This document shows positions 23,239-31,990 of a DNA stretch of 32,771 nucleotides, piece by piece; the stretch's first letter is position 1; each line of letters starts with the position of its first letter. The stretch lies in the NCBI GenBank assembly GCA_015066045.1, contig SVPD01000025.1, positions 1-32,771 of the forward strand, given 5' to 3'. Both the position numbers and the translations under genes were made by a program. Under the pieces are notes generated by a model that saw only the letters and a program-made list of their open reading frames with translations, was not told where the DNA came from and made no database searches. The stretch comes from Oscillospiraceae bacterium. Its GTDB lineage: Bacteria; Bacillota; Clostridia; Oscillospirales; Acutalibacteraceae.

Positions 23239-24366
23239 ATGGGCGCTTATCTGGATAACAGTGCCACCACGAAGGTGTGCGAAAAGGCAAAAAAGAATAT
23301 GCTTGATGCTATCGAAAGCTGCTGGGGCAATCCTTCCTCTCTCCACGAAAAGGGCATCGAGGCCGATGCTCTTCTCCTCAGAGCAAGAGAGACCGTAGCC
23401 AAAGCTCTCTGCTGCGAAAGAGACGAGATTTTTTTCACAAGCGGAGGCACTGAGGGCAATAATCTGGCAGTTTTCGGTGCCGCTTATGCCGGCAGAAGAA
23501 AGGGTAACCGTGTCATCACCTCCGCCGTGGAGCATCCCAGCGTGCAGAAGGCCTTTGACCGTCTGGAAAAGGAGGGCTTCGAGGTTATCCGCATCGGCAC
23601 GGACGAATTCGGCACACTCGACCTTACCGCTCTGGGAGATGCGATAAACGAAAGCACTGTTCTCGTCAGCATTATGGCGGTCAATAACGAGGTAGGCACC
23701 GTTCAGCCCGTGGACGAAATCGCCTCACTGATAAAAAGAAAGGGCTCACCCGCCCTTTTCCACATCGATGCCGTGCAGGCCTTCGGTAAAATTCCGCTTA
23801 ATGTCAGAAAGCTCGGAGCAGACCTTATGACCGTCAGCTCCCATAAAATACACGGCCCGAAGGGTGTGGGTGCTCTCTTCGTGAAAAAAGGCACCAGACT
23901 CACCCCCGTGGCAGTGGGCGGCGGTCAGGAAAAGGACCTGCGCCCCGGCACAGAGCCTATGCCCGCCATAGCAGGCTTTATGGGTGCGGTGGAGGAGCTT
24001 ACCGTAAGGTCTTCTCTCGAAAAAATCACCGCTCTGCGTGACAGCTTTACCGAAAAAATAACCGAAAGAGACGGAATAGTAATCAACAGTCCCCCGACCG
24101 CTCTTCCCTACATCGTGAATATATCTCTCCCCGGCTACAGAAGCGAAACACTGCTGAACTTCCTTTCCGACAGCGGGTTTTATGTTTCATCGGGCTCAGC
24201 CTGCGCCAAGGGACACAAAAGCCACGTGCTTACGGCTATGAAGCTTTCCGACCGTCTCATAGACTCCTCTCTGAGAATAAGTCTTTCCCGCTTCACCACC
24301 GAGCAGGAGCTGGACTCCTTCCTCACGGCACTGGACAGGGCAATGAAAGTAATTATGAAAAAATAA
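23239..24366 (+). CDS. Cysteine desulfurase (NifS/IscS class)
   Basis: A PLP enzyme that removes sulfur from cysteine and passes it as persulfide. 375 residues from the ATG with GAGGAGG exactly 8 bases upstream; an earlier in-frame ATG at 23209 lacks such a site. Motifs: YLDNSATT at 4-11, FFTSGGTEGNNLA, H99 of EHPS that stacks on PLP, PLP lysine K203 in SSHKIHGPKG, and nucleophile C322 in SSGSACAKGH on a class I-length loop. The next gene, 10 bases on, is thiI, so its main client is probably ThiI for 4-thiouridine in tRNA, as with the Bacillus nifZ-thiI pair. No iscU or suf genes are near. Confidence 0.95.
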   Translation: MGAYLDNSATTKVCEKAKKNMLDAIESCWGNPSSLHEKGIEADALLLRARETVAKALCCERDEIFFTSGGTEGNNLAVFGAAYAGRRKGNRVITSAVEHPSVQKAFDRLEKEGFEVIRIGTDEFGTLDLTALGDAINESTVLVSIMAVNNEVGTVQPVDEIASLIKRKGSPALFHIDAVQAFGKIPLNVRKLGADLMTVSSHKIHGPKGVGALFVKKGTRLTPVAVGGGQEKDLRPGTEPMPAIAGFMGAVEELTVRSSLEKITALRDSFTEKITERDGIVINSPPTALPYIVNISLPGYRSETLLNFLSDSGFYVSSGSACAKGHKSHVLTAMKLSDRLIDSSLRISLSRFTTEQELDSFLTALDRAMKVIMKK

Positions 24367-24376
24367 GAGGTAGCAG

Positions 24377-25549
24377 ATGAAAGAAGTATTACTTATAAAA
24401 AACGGCGAGCTCGCTCTCAAGGGGCTCAACAGAAGCACCTTTGAGGATGTACTCGTAAAAAATATGAAGCGCAGGCTTTTAAAGTCAGCAGGTAAATTCA
24501 CCTTCGTGAAATCTCAGTCCACCATCGTGGCAGAGCCTGCAGACGAGGACGTGGATTTCGATGCGGCAGTCGAAACCGTAAAAAAGATTTTCGGTATAGT
24601 GGCCTTTTCCAAAGCGGCAGTGACCGAAAAGGACCTTGAGTGCATGAAAAGCACTGCACTCTCCTATCTCGGAGATGACCTCAGAGGCGTCAGAACCTTT
24701 AAGGTAACCGCCAAAAGAAGCGACAAGCGCTTCCCTCTCACCTCTCCCGAAATCTGCCGTGAGGTGGGCGCACATCTCCTCAGAAGCATCCCCTCTCTCA
24801 GAGTGGATGTTCACAACCCCGACATTACCGTAACCGTGGAGGTAAGAGATAAGAACGTCTTTATCCACGGCAATCAGATAAAGGGTGCAGGCGGTATGCC
24901 CGTCGGCACGGCAGGCAGAGTGGCTCTGCTCGTTTCGGGCGGTATAGACAGTCCCGTAGCGGGCTGGATGATGGCCAAAAGAGGTCTCCAGCTTTCCGCC
25001 GTACACTTCGCCGCTCCCCCCTACACCAGCAAAAGAGCCGAAATGAAGGTCCGTGATCTGGTCTCCATCGTAGCCAAATACAGCGGCAGGGTAAATTTCG
25101 CCGTAGTAAACTTCACGGAAATTCAGGAAGCTATCAAGGAGCATTGTCCCGAGGAGCTTTTCACCATTATTATGAGACGTATGATGATGAAAATATCCGT
25201 CCGCTTAGCCGAAAGAGATAACTGCGGAGCTCTCGTAACGGGCGAAAGCCTCGGTCAGGTGGCATCGCAGACTCTCGGTGCCATAGCCTGTACGGATGCG
25301 GCGGTAGATATGCCCGTTTTCCGTCCCCTCATCGGTATGGATAAAAACGAAATCATCGAAATTTCCCGTGCTATCGGCGCTTTCGAAACCTCTATTCTTC
25401 CCTACGAAGACTGCTGCACGGTCTTCACTCCGAAGCATCCGAGGACAAGACCTACCTTGGAGCTTATCGAAAAAGCGGAAAGTGCATTTGATTTCAGCGA
25501 AATGCTCGACAGAGCAGTAGAAAGCGTCAGATACGAATTTGTAGACTAA
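24377..25549 (+). CDS. thiI: tRNA 4-thiouridine synthetase ThiI (no rhodanese domain)
   Basis: Activates U8 of tRNA with ATP and inserts sulfur to make 4-thiouridine. 390 residues: N-terminal ferredoxin-like domain (1-60), THUMP domain (about 62-168), and a PP-loop ATPase domain with SGGIDSP at 187-193 and GESLGQVASQTL. A Cys pair in PYEDCCTVFTPKHP corresponds to the conserved acceptor cysteine. The C-terminal rhodanese domain of E. coli ThiI is missing, as in Bacillus, so sulfur must come straight from the cysteine desulfurase encoded just upstream. The ribosome site GAGGT lies 7-9 bases before ATG. Confidence 0.96.
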   Translation: MKEVLLIKNGELALKGLNRSTFEDVLVKNMKRRLLKSAGKFTFVKSQSTIVAEPADEDVDFDAAVETVKKIFGIVAFSKAAVTEKDLECMKSTALSYLGDDLRGVRTFKVTAKRSDKRFPLTSPEICREVGAHLLRSIPSLRVDVHNPDITVTVEVRDKNVFIHGNQIKGAGGMPVGTAGRVALLVSGGIDSPVAGWMMAKRGLQLSAVHFAAPPYTSKRAEMKVRDLVSIVAKYSGRVNFAVVNFTEIQEAIKEHCPEELFTIIMRRMMMKISVRLAERDNCGALVTGESLGQVASQTLGAIACTDAAVDMPVFRPLIGMDKNEIIEISRAIGAFETSILPYEDCCTVFTPKHPRTRPTLELIEKAESAFDFSEMLDRAVESVRYEFVD

Positions 25550-25568
25550 ATTTAGCGAGGTGAGACCT

Positions 25569-26867
25569 TTGAACTGTGAGCTTATAAGCGTAGGAACTGA
25601 AATTCTTTTAGGTGACATCCTTAATACCAACGCACGCTTCCTTTCGAAGGAGCTCGCCGCATTAGGCATCTCTCTGATGTATCAGACCACCGTGGGAGAT
25701 AACGAGGAAAGGCTGAAGGCCGCGCTGGACACGGCATTTACCCGTGCTGACACTGTCATCCTCACAGGAGGCCTCGGCCCGACACCCGACGACCTTACCA
25801 AGGAGGTCTGTGCAGACTACTTCGGCAAAAAGCTCATTATGAGAGAGGATATACTCGAAGAAATCCGCTCCTACTTTTTATCCAAGGGACTGACCATGCC
25901 CGAAAGCAACGGCAAGCAGGCTATGGTGCCGGAGGACAGTACAGTTCTCCCCAATAAAAACGGAACTGCTCCCGGCTTTATTATGCAGCAGAACGAAAGA
26001 AAAATCATCATCCTTCCCGGCCCGCCGAGAGAGATGGAGCCTATGTTCACCGAGCAGGTGGTCCCCTATCTCAGAAAATTCTCACAGGCAGTAATCAAAT
26101 CCCACACGGTACGCACCTTCGGCATCGGCGAAAGCGCTATGAGCGAAAGGGTTGCCGACCTTTTAGAAAATGCAAACCCCACCGTAGCACCCTACGCCAA
26201 GGACGGCGAAGCACTGCTGAGAATCACTGCCAAGGCGGAAAGTGAGGAGGCGGCAGACGAACTCATTTCTCCTCTGCTCGAGGACATAAAAGCACGTCTC
26301 GGCTGCTGCGTTTACGGCATCGACGCTCAGAGCATCGAGGAGGCCACGGTTTCCCTGATGAAGGAAAGAGGAGTAACCGTCGCCTTTGCAGAAAGCTGCA
26401 CGGCAGGTCTGTGCGCCAAAAGAATAACCGACATCAGCGGAGCCTCCGAGGTTTTCCACTGCGGTGTCGTTTCCTACTCAAATGAAATAAAATCGAAAAT
26501 ATTAGGCGTAGCCTCCGAGGACCTTGACCGCTTCGGTGCCGTCAGCGACATCGTCGCCGCACAGATGGCACTGGGTGTGAAAAGCCTCTCCGGTGCCGAC
26601 TACGGTGTAGCCGTAACAGGCATGGCAGGTCCCACCAGTGACGATCCCGAAAAAGAGGTAGGCCTTATCTATATAGCCGTTACCGACGGCGAAAGCCTTT
26701 ATCTGAAGGAATTTCACGGCAGAAAAAGCGGAAGCTGCAGAGACTATAACCGCTTCGTAGCTGCCTCAAACGCTATCAATCAGCTTAGACTCTGCATCAT
26801 AAAAAGCCCGCAGCTAAGGTCAGAGGGCAATATCAAGGAATTTATAAATTCTTATCCGAGGAATTAA
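25569..26867 (+). CDS. cinA: CinA-family protein (MoCF-like plus NMN amidohydrolase-like domain)
   Basis: 432 residues, starting at TTG (25569) so that the protein reads MNCELISVGTEILLGDI as in the family, with GAGGTGAG five bases upstream; a GTG at 25560 is the alternative. An N-terminal MoCF/MogA-like domain (1-168: LTGGLGPTPDDLTKEV, NGTAPGF, ILPGPPREM), a linking alpha/beta domain (about 175-245, VRTFGIGESAMSERVADLL), and a C-terminal PncC-like deamidase domain (about 255-410) with AESCTAG (usually AESCTGG), SYSNEIK and VTGMAGP. The serine and lysine expected for catalysis are present. Family activities: NMN deamidation and ADP-ribose hydrolysis; the competence link is uncertain. It lies 19 bases after thiI and 2 bases before the sortase gene. 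Confidence 0.93.
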   Translation: MNCELISVGTEILLGDILNTNARFLSKELAALGISLMYQTTVGDNEERLKAALDTAFTRADTVILTGGLGPTPDDLTKEVCADYFGKKLIMREDILEEIRSYFLSKGLTMPESNGKQAMVPEDSTVLPNKNGTAPGFIMQQNERKIIILPGPPREMEPMFTEQVVPYLRKFSQAVIKSHTVRTFGIGESAMSERVADLLENANPTVAPYAKDGEALLRITAKAESEEAADELISPLLEDIKARLGCCVYGIDAQSIEEATVSLMKERGVTVAFAESCTAGLCAKRITDISGASEVFHCGVVSYSNEIKSKILGVASEDLDRFGAVSDIVAAQMALGVKSLSGADYGVAVTGMAGPTSDDPEKEVGLIYIAVTDGESLYLKEFHGRKSGSCRDYNRFVAASNAINQLRLCIIKSPQLRSEGNIKEFINSYPRN

Positions 26868-26869
26868 CT

Positions 26870-28636
26870 ATGAAAAACATTTACGATAACAATAATATAC
26901 CCCCGCAGGACACAAACCCTACGGGTACGACTGAGGGCACCGTGCCCTCGCCGGAGCAGACTCCCTTTCAGCAGCCGATATACGGCCAGCCTGTCTACTA
27001 TGTTCCTGTAGGTCAGATTCCCTACGGTCAGCCCGGCTATCCCGTGCAGCAGATACCCCTCACTCAGGAGCAGCTGAATATGATTTTTCAGCAGTACGGT
27101 GTTCAGCCTCAGTATATGCCGCCTCAGCCGCAGCCCTTCAGGCCTGCGCAGGAAGCACCTCAGAACGACTCCGGCATGAGAGTTCTTTACCAGAGCGAGG
27201 ATTTCGACAGACCGTTAAAGGCTGACGAGGATGACGCAGAGGAAGAGGACATCACTTCACAGGCACCCGTGGCAGCCGAAACGAAGAAAGCCTTCCCCCA
27301 AAAGCCTGTTCCCGTCAGACCTTCCCCGACTGACGACATAGAAATAGAAGAGGAAACCATAGACCTGCCTCATCAGTCCGCCCCCGCCGCAAGGAATTCC
27401 TTTACGGTAGAGGAAATGGAAATGAGCACCTACGAGCTTAACTCCATCCTTTTAAGGCAGAACAGAGCAGGCTCAGCCTATCAGCGTCCCGCACCCGACA
27501 GAAGCAGAGATGTGCCTCTCGGCTTCGGCGGCTTTGAAATAGAGGATATGGCTGACGAGGTAGTGACGGATGTCAGCTCCGACACCGAAGAAAAAGCAGA
27601 GAAAAAAGACAAGAAAAAGCTTTCCCGCTTCGAAATCATCCGCCGCACCGTTCTCGGCATAGCCATCGCAGCCATAATCATTTCATCGGCTATGCTCATT
27701 AACGAATACCGCCTTTCCAGTGAAAACAATAAATTGGAGGAGGGCATTTCAGACCTTATCATCACTGAGCCCTCTGCAGAAGCTACCGAGAAAAACGAAG
27801 GCAGCGACAAGGAACCCAGCAAGAAAAAGGATAAGGACAAAAACAAAACCACCACCGAAGCACTTACACCCGAGCAGCAGTGGGCAGCGATACAGAAGGA
27901 ATATCCTAATGTGATTTTCCCTATGGGGCTTCAGCTTAAGTACGCTAAGCTTTATGCTACAAATCAGGACTTCGTAGGCTATCTTGAAGCCGATGGAATT
28001 AATCTCAGTCTTCCCATCGTTCAGGCTGAAAACGATAAAAAATATCTGGAAAAGAATTTCTACGGTAAAAGCACCAAATACGGCTGCCCCTTCGTCACTC
28101 ACGTAAACAACATCGTAGAGCTGGATATGAACACCATCATTTTCGGCCACCATATGAATAACGGCACTGTCTTCGGTGCTCTCGACGCATACAAAACCAT
28201 CGACGGCTTCAGGGCCGCTCCGGTCATTACCTTCAATACCCTCTACAAGGATTACAGCTGGAAGGTCGTGGCTGCCTTCATTACCAATGCCTACGAGGAG
28301 GACGACAACGGCTATCTGTTCAGATACTACTTCGCCTCTCTCAGCACTCAGGACCGCTTTGCCGCCTATCTTAACGAAATGAGTCAGCGCTCCCTTTACG
28401 ACACCGGTGTGGACGTGCTTCCCACCGACAAGCTGCTTACTCTTTCCACCTGCTCGCACGAGTTCGACGACGCCCGCTTCGTGGTAGTAGCCAGACTCGT
28501 AAGGCCCGGCGAAAGCACCGATGTGGATGTGACAAGAGCTACGGTAAACCCCAGCCCGAGATATCCGCAGGCATATTACGACAAAAAGAAGCTCGACAAT
28601 CCCTATGTGAATGCAAGTCGCTGGGAAGTCGGCTGA
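26870..28636 (+). CDS. Class B sortase with long Pro/Gln-rich cytoplasmic N terminus
   Basis: 588 residues, about twice the family's usual length. Residues 1-100 are rich in Pro, Gln and Tyr (YGQPVYYVPVGQ type), 101-250 are acidic and Lys-rich, and a membrane helix spans about 258-278, so some 255 residues lie inside the cell. Outside, a Lys/Glu/Thr linker precedes the sortase domain (about 335-550): IIFGHHMNNGTVFG with catalytic H427, LTLSTCSHEF with C528, and R536 in DDARFVVVARL, the class B arrangement. It would cut a sorting signal and attach proteins to peptidoglycan or each other, but no protein with an NPxTN- or LPxTG-type tail is in the window. It starts 2 bases after cinA stops, with GAGGAA as ribosome site. 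Confidence 0.93.
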   Translation: MKNIYDNNNIPPQDTNPTGTTEGTVPSPEQTPFQQPIYGQPVYYVPVGQIPYGQPGYPVQQIPLTQEQLNMIFQQYGVQPQYMPPQPQPFRPAQEAPQNDSGMRVLYQSEDFDRPLKADEDDAEEEDITSQAPVAAETKKAFPQKPVPVRPSPTDDIEIEEETIDLPHQSAPAARNSFTVEEMEMSTYELNSILLRQNRAGSAYQRPAPDRSRDVPLGFGGFEIEDMADEVVTDVSSDTEEKAEKKDKKKLSRFEIIRRTVLGIAIAAIIISSAMLINEYRLSSENNKLEEGISDLIITEPSAEATEKNEGSDKEPSKKKDKDKNKTTTEALTPEQQWAAIQKEYPNVIFPMGLQLKYAKLYATNQDFVGYLEADGINLSLPIVQAENDKKYLEKNFYGKSTKYGCPFVTHVNNIVELDMNTIIFGHHMNNGTVFGALDAYKTIDGFRAAPVITFNTLYKDYSWKVVAAFITNAYEEDDNGYLFRYYFASLSTQDRFAAYLNEMSQRSLYDTGVDVLPTDKLLTLSTCSHEFDDARFVVVARLVRPGESTDVDVTRATVNPSPRYPQAYYDKKKLDNPYVNASRWEVG

Positions 28637-28675
28637 TGACTGATAATAAACCACTATCCGGAGGTTGAAAATATA

Positions 28676-30940
28676 ATGATACGTTTATACACACTAAAGG
28701 ACATTTCCGCCTTTTCTTCCGACTCCATTTATAAAATCTGTCTCGCTCTGGACAGATTCGGTATGTCGGAGGAAACCATCGAGGATTTCGAAAGCTACGA
28801 TGAGATGTTTGACGAGGTGATGTCCTCTCTCGAAAAGGGCAGACACGTTATCGTGGCCGCCGAGCACACAGACTTCATCAGAACCAAAAGGGAGCTGATG
28901 ACCAGACTTATCCTCGAAAGCTCCGTTTCTCCCGAAATAGCAGATTTTATCACACTCAATGCAGGTGATGACCTTTCCGAAATCGATATGGACGGTCACT
29001 GTCTTGTACCCGAGGGAAGCGTTCTTCATCTTACCTCTGACGGTCTTTTCAGCGGCTTTACCTGCGACACTCTTTCGGGCAGACTCACCTTTATCCCGCT
29101 GGACTTTATGCGTCTGGATGAGGTGCTGGCCAGCGTGGTAAAAAACGAGGAGGAGGTCCTCTCTCTGATGAAGCTGCAGGGAAATGCTCCCTTTGCGGAC
29201 TTCGCTGCCGATGAAATACAGATGCCCGACTATGACATAGTGCCCTCAGTGGAAAAGCTGGTTTCCTCTCTGCAGAGACTGGATAAAAAGGTAGCTCTCA
29301 CCACAGGTGAGGCCGCTATGTGGATTTATAATCTTTATGATAAGATAGACGGTTTTACCGACACCATCGGCTTCGTAGAAATCACCGATCCCGAAGAGGA
29401 GACAAAGGACGAGGAACAGCAGGAGGCTGACTTCGAGGAGTCTCTCCAGAACAAAGAGGAGGGTGAGGAAATCCCGAAGGAAAGCGAATCCATGAGGGTT
29501 ATCCGCCACGCCAGAGAGGCTATGTATAACACCGAGTGCGATTTCGGCGCCTCCATTTCACCCGTTTATTCCACAGAGAACGAAAACGGTCAGACCTCCT
29601 ATTATGCCTATGTGGCCGTGGTGGACAGAAGCACCGCCAAGGCAAAGAAAATCAATACACTGAATCCCGACGACATTCCTCTCATTCTTCCCCACGCCGT
29701 AACAGTTCTTTCTGACGTGGTATGTAAAAAAGCGGAGGTAATCAATACCGCTATCGCAAAAATCGACTACAGTGACGAGGCTGAGGAGGACAAAACAGAG
29801 GCTCCCGCAGCGGCAGTCAAGGACGGTGTCTTTACTCTTACCAAGGGTATGCTTATTTTCGCAGCCGTGGTTCTGGTCTTCGCTATCGTAAGCCCCATGA
29901 TTATGACCTACCTTATGCTGAAGCCTCAGACCACCACGACCAATCCCACCGACTTCCCCGTCAATAACACCGCATATTATCAGTCCACCACCGAGCCTAC
30001 CACCACCGCCAACCCCTTCGTGAATACCACCAAGGACCCCGCTCAGCTCAATAACGGAGTTACCGAGCAGGTGGCACCCGAGGTTTCGGCCGTTACCACC
30101 ACCGCTGCCGTAAAATCCGAAAAGGGTGTGTTTACCTTTTATGTTTTCGGCTACGGCCACGGCGTAGGTATGAGTCAGGTAGGTGCCAACTATCTCGCTA
30201 CTCAGGGCTGGGATGCATGGCAGATACTCGCTCACTACTACTACGATGCAGGTGAAAACACCAGAATAGTTTCAGGTGATGCCTACCCTGCCAAAATCAA
30301 ATACGCAGGCACGGAATATAACACCAGAGATTTCATCGCCTCCGCCCTCGAATCGGAAATGGGCGGCTCCTATCAGGTAGAAGCTCTCAAGGCACAGGCA
30401 GTAGCTATCTACACCTTCGCCAAATATAACGGCTTCAATCTCGGTGCAGATGCCACCGCCTTCGGCAAAACACCCTCTCAGACAGTTTATTCCGTAGTAG
30501 ACGACGTTATGGCCGGCGGCTATTACATCGCAAACGGCTCCGACGTGGCCGTAACACCCTTCCACGCTATGAGCGCAGGTGTAACCACCTCCTATTATAA
30601 TGTATGGGGCAAGGGCATCGGCGCCTCAGTGCCTTATCTCAGCGGCGGCAGAAAAAGCTACGGCGACTATCTGGATCCGAACTTCAAATCCACCTACACC
30701 ATTACCAGTGATGACCTTAAGCAGCTCGTAAAGGAAAACGCTAAAATCGATCTGGCGGGAGATCCCTCCACTTGGCTTGGTATCATCACCCACGACAGTG
30801 CGGTAAGAGACGACATCGGTTATGTTTCCTCCATCAATGTAGGCGGCACGATTATGACCGGTAACGATTTCCGCATCAAGGTAATGGGCGGCAGAATCCG
30901 TTCACACTGCTTCGCATTCACCTACACACCCAATGCATAA
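28676..30940 (+). CDS. Fusion protein: degenerate CinA-like domain, membrane helix, permuted SpoIID/LytB domain
   Basis: 754 residues; GGAGG lies about 11 bases upstream of ATG, 40 bases after the sortase gene. Outside, after a membrane helix (about 391-415) and Thr/Pro linker (418-480), are SpoIID blocks: GYGHGVGMSQVGANYLATQG (492-511, running to ILAHYYY), then SALESEMGG-SYQVEALKAQAV (556-575) with the expected catalytic Glu561, then PFHAMSAGVTTSYYNVWG. In ordinary SpoIID the GHGVGMSQ block comes last, so the order is circularly permuted. Inside the cell, residues 1-352 track CinA: LVPEGS ... G..SGF (110-128), KVALTTGEAAMWI where CinA has AESCTGG, and YVAVVD (312-317). The catalytic Ser and Lys are missing. 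SpoIID cleaves glycan strands stripped of side peptides; this one probably remodels wall under control of the CinA-like part (inference). Confidence 0.85.
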   Translation: MIRLYTLKDISAFSSDSIYKICLALDRFGMSEETIEDFESYDEMFDEVMSSLEKGRHVIVAAEHTDFIRTKRELMTRLILESSVSPEIADFITLNAGDDLSEIDMDGHCLVPEGSVLHLTSDGLFSGFTCDTLSGRLTFIPLDFMRLDEVLASVVKNEEEVLSLMKLQGNAPFADFAADEIQMPDYDIVPSVEKLVSSLQRLDKKVALTTGEAAMWIYNLYDKIDGFTDTIGFVEITDPEEETKDEEQQEADFEESLQNKEEGEEIPKESESMRVIRHAREAMYNTECDFGASISPVYSTENENGQTSYYAYVAVVDRSTAKAKKINTLNPDDIPLILPHAVTVLSDVVCKKAEVINTAIAKIDYSDEAEEDKTEAPAAAVKDGVFTLTKGMLIFAAVVLVFAIVSPMIMTYLMLKPQTTTTNPTDFPVNNTAYYQSTTEPTTTANPFVNTTKDPAQLNNGVTEQVAPEVSAVTTTAAVKSEKGVFTFYVFGYGHGVGMSQVGANYLATQGWDAWQILAHYYYDAGENTRIVSGDAYPAKIKYAGTEYNTRDFIASALESEMGGSYQVEALKAQAVAIYTFAKYNGFNLGADATAFGKTPSQTVYSVVDDVMAGGYYIANGSDVAVTPFHAMSAGVTTSYYNVWGKGIGASVPYLSGGRKSYGDYLDPNFKSTYTITSDDLKQLVKENAKIDLAGDPSTWLGIITHDSAVRDDIGYVSSINVGGTIMTGNDFRIKVMGGRIRSHCFAFTYTPNA

Positions 30941-30942
30941 TC

Positions 30943-30971
30943 TTGACAATCAACAAATAACAGAGTATAAT
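30943..30971 (+). promoter_or_regulatory. Perfect consensus promoter of fba
   Basis: TTGACA (30943-30948), a 17-base spacer, TATAAT (30966-30971), 49 bases before ATG. It starts two bases after the preceding stop codon; no terminator separates the genes. Confidence 0.93.
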
Positions 30972-31020
30972 TTATCTGTTAATGTATAAACAAAAAATTC
31001 AAATAAAGGAGTAGTTCACT

Positions 31021-31956
31021 ATGCCATTAGTAACAACCAAAAAAATGTTTGAGGATGCATACAAGGGCGGCTACGCTATCGGTGCATTCAACGTAAACAA
31101 CATGGAAATCATTCAGGGTATCACCAGAGCTGCCAAAAAGCACAATTCACCCGTTATTCTTCAGGTTTCTGCAGGTGCCAGAAAATATGCTTCTCACGGC
31201 TATCTCGTAGCTATGGTAAAGGCTGCAGCAGAGGAAACAGGTCTTCCCATCGCTCTGCATCTCGACCACGGCCCCGACTTCGAAACCTGTAAGGCATGCA
31301 TCGACGGCGGCTTCACATCAGTTATGATCGATGGCTCACATCTTCCCTACGAGGAAAATGTAGCTCTCACAAAGCAGGTAGTTGACTACGCTCACGCACA
31401 CGGCTGTGTGGTAGAGGGTGAGCTCGGCCAGCTCGCAGGCATCGAAGACGACGTTAACGTAAGCGAAGAGGATGCTAACTTCACAGATCCCGCCCAGGTT
31501 TACGATTTCGTTACCAGAACAGGCGTTGACTCACTCGCTATTGCTATCGGTACCAGCCACGGCGCTTACAAATTCAAGCCCGGCCAGAAGCCCCAGCTCC
31601 GCTTCGACATTCTCAAGGAAGTAGAAGCAAAGCTTCCCGGCTTCCCCATCGTTCTCCACGGTGCTTCCTCCGTTAATCAGGAGGACGTAAAGACCATCAA
31701 CGCATACGGCGGTGAAATGCCCGATGCTATCGGTATCCCCGAGGATATGCTCCGTGAGGCTGCTTCCATGGCAGTATGTAAGATCAATGTTGACTCTGAC
31801 ATCCGTATCGCTATGACTGCTGCTATCCGTAAGCACTACAGTGAAAATCCCAAGCACTTCGATCCCAGACAGTACCTCACTCCTGCCAGAGATGCTATCG
31901 AAGGTGTAGTTTCACACAAAATCGAAACTGTTCTCGGCTGCGCTGACAAAGCGTAA
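31021..31956 (+). CDS. fba: Class II fructose-1,6-bisphosphate aldolase
   Basis: Glycolytic/gluconeogenic zinc aldolase splitting fructose-1,6-bisphosphate into DHAP and glyceraldehyde-3-phosphate. 311 residues. Visible: GAFNVNNMEIIQGI, catalytic D82 and zinc ligand H83 in HLDHGPD, VEGELGQLAG, zinc ligands H180 (GTSHGAYK) and H213 (VLHGASS), and the phosphate-binding KINVDSDIR. This is the class IIB (Fba of Firmicutes) type. AAAGGAG lies 9-10 bases upstream. Its perfect promoter and own terminator fit strong constitutive expression. It is unrelated in function to the envelope genes upstream. Confidence 0.97.
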   Translation: MPLVTTKKMFEDAYKGGYAIGAFNVNNMEIIQGITRAAKKHNSPVILQVSAGARKYASHGYLVAMVKAAAEETGLPIALHLDHGPDFETCKACIDGGFTSVMIDGSHLPYEENVALTKQVVDYAHAHGCVVEGELGQLAGIEDDVNVSEEDANFTDPAQVYDFVTRTGVDSLAIAIGTSHGAYKFKPGQKPQLRFDILKEVEAKLPGFPIVLHGASSVNQEDVKTINAYGGEMPDAIGIPEDMLREAASMAVCKINVDSDIRIAMTAAIRKHYSENPKHFDPRQYLTPARDAIEGVVSHKIETVLGCADKA

Positions 31957-31990
31957 GCCACGGCCGCAAGCCACAGTGATTGAATAATGT

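Noticed and set aside
27749..28654. Minus-strand 301-codon open frame
   Set aside because: Antisense to the sortase catalytic domain with its H, C and R residues in place.
29558..30235. Minus-strand 225-codon Gly-rich frame
   Set aside because: Antisense to the Thr/Pro linker of the SpoIID fusion; Thr codons ACC read as Gly codons on the opposite strand.
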